From an uncultured Sphingomonas sp. (GTDB taxonomy: Bacteria > Pseudomonadota > Alphaproteobacteria > Sphingomonadales > Sphingomonadaceae): 6,002 bases of DNA. Below, piece by piece: positions 5,755 through 6,002 of this stretch. The DNA lies in NCBI GenBank assembly GCA_934555855.1, contig CAKTFL010000146.1:1-6002 (forward strand), in the 5' to 3' direction. The translations under genes and the position numbers were made by a program. The notes under the pieces were generated by a model. The model was not told where the DNA came from. It worked only from the letters and a program-made list of their open reading frames with translations, and ran no database searches. Position 1 is the first letter of the stretch. Every line of letters starts with the position of its first letter.

Positions 5755-6002
5755 GCGCCGACCGCCCGGTCCTGCGCCGCGAAGATCTCGGCGCAGCCGA
5801 TGCGGGCGAGACGAAGCAGGCGGAGCAGCGCCTCCTCGTCGTAACAGGCGCCTTCGGCCGTCGCCTGGACCTCGGCGAAGCGGCCGTCGGCCAGCATGAC
5901 GAAATTGCCGTCGGCATGGGCGGACGAGTCCTCGGGATAATCGAGGTCGAGCACCGGTGTCCCTTCATAGATGCCGCAGGACACGGCCGCGACCTTCTGC
6001 TG
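5751..6002 (-). CDS. rph: Ribonuclease PH, C-terminal 83 residues (cut by window edge)
   Basis: RNase PH is a phosphate-dependent 3'-5' exoribonuclease that trims tRNA 3' ends and acts as a ring-shaped hexamer. Seen: the open frame reaches the right edge and encodes the family's C-terminal part: [32 protein letters not shown], and [20 protein letters not shown], ending AAQDRAVGA. The phosphate-binding arginines lie in the missing upstream portion. About 83 of roughly 238 residues are present. It overlaps rdgB by 4 nt, which is the usual rph-rdgB arrangement in alphaproteobacteria. Confidence 0.95.
   Translation of the reverse strand, partial: QQKVAAVSCGIYEGTPVLDLDYPEDSSAHADGNFVMLADGRFAEVQATAEGACYDEEALLRLLRLARIGCAEIFAAQDRAVGA

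Noticed and set aside
5131..5844. A 237-codon plus-strand open frame over rdgB and rph
   Set aside because: It is the mirror of well-supported minus-strand genes and has no recognisable motif.
1..6002. Mobile elements, CRISPR arrays, tRNA or rRNA genes, toxin-antitoxin or defence genes
   Set aside because: No transposase, integrase or Cas motifs, no regularly spaced repeats and no cloverleaf or rRNA-like sequence were seen on either strand; almost all the DNA is explained by housekeeping genes.

Overview
The window is GC-rich, densely packed chromosomal DNA from an alphaproteobacterium, most likely a sphingomonad (Sphingomonas or a close relative). This rests on the protein sequences, for example the GshB and RdgB N-termini, the short LpoA-like lipoprotein beside rsmI, and an intergenic hairpin that resembles a dispersed sphingomonad repeat. 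The genus call is inference from recognition; no search was run.

Layout, left to right: gshB (minus, runs off the left edge); a 99-bp gap with a repeat-like hairpin; yraN (minus); a 63-codon membrane-protein gene (plus) whose stop overlaps that of rsmI; rsmI (minus); an LpoA/LppC-type lipoprotein gene (plus), divergent from rsmI at almost overlapping start codons; hemW (minus), convergent with the lipoprotein gene 6 bp away; a CAP/SCP-domain gene (plus) that is broken by a small out-of-frame deletion; rdgB (minus), whose stop overlaps the CAP stop; and rph (minus, runs off the right edge), overlapping rdgB by 4 nt.

Two housekeeping blocks can be seen. The left block, rsmI-yraN-gshB with the LpoA-like gene alongside, matches the familiar yraL-yraM-yraN neighbourhood: 16S rRNA methylation, a nuclease-like protein of unclear role, glutathione synthesis and cell-wall synthase activation. 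The right block is rph-rdgB-hemW: RNA 3'-end trimming, nucleotide-pool sanitation, and a heme-binding radical-SAM protein. In each block a small plus-strand gene for an exported or membrane protein lies between minus-strand housekeeping genes.

I see no mobile element, CRISPR array, tRNA or rRNA gene, phage gene or defence system, and no convincing undescribed multi-gene system. The points most worth following up are the CAP pseudogene, the small membrane protein, the repeat-like hairpin and the tight alternating-strand packing.
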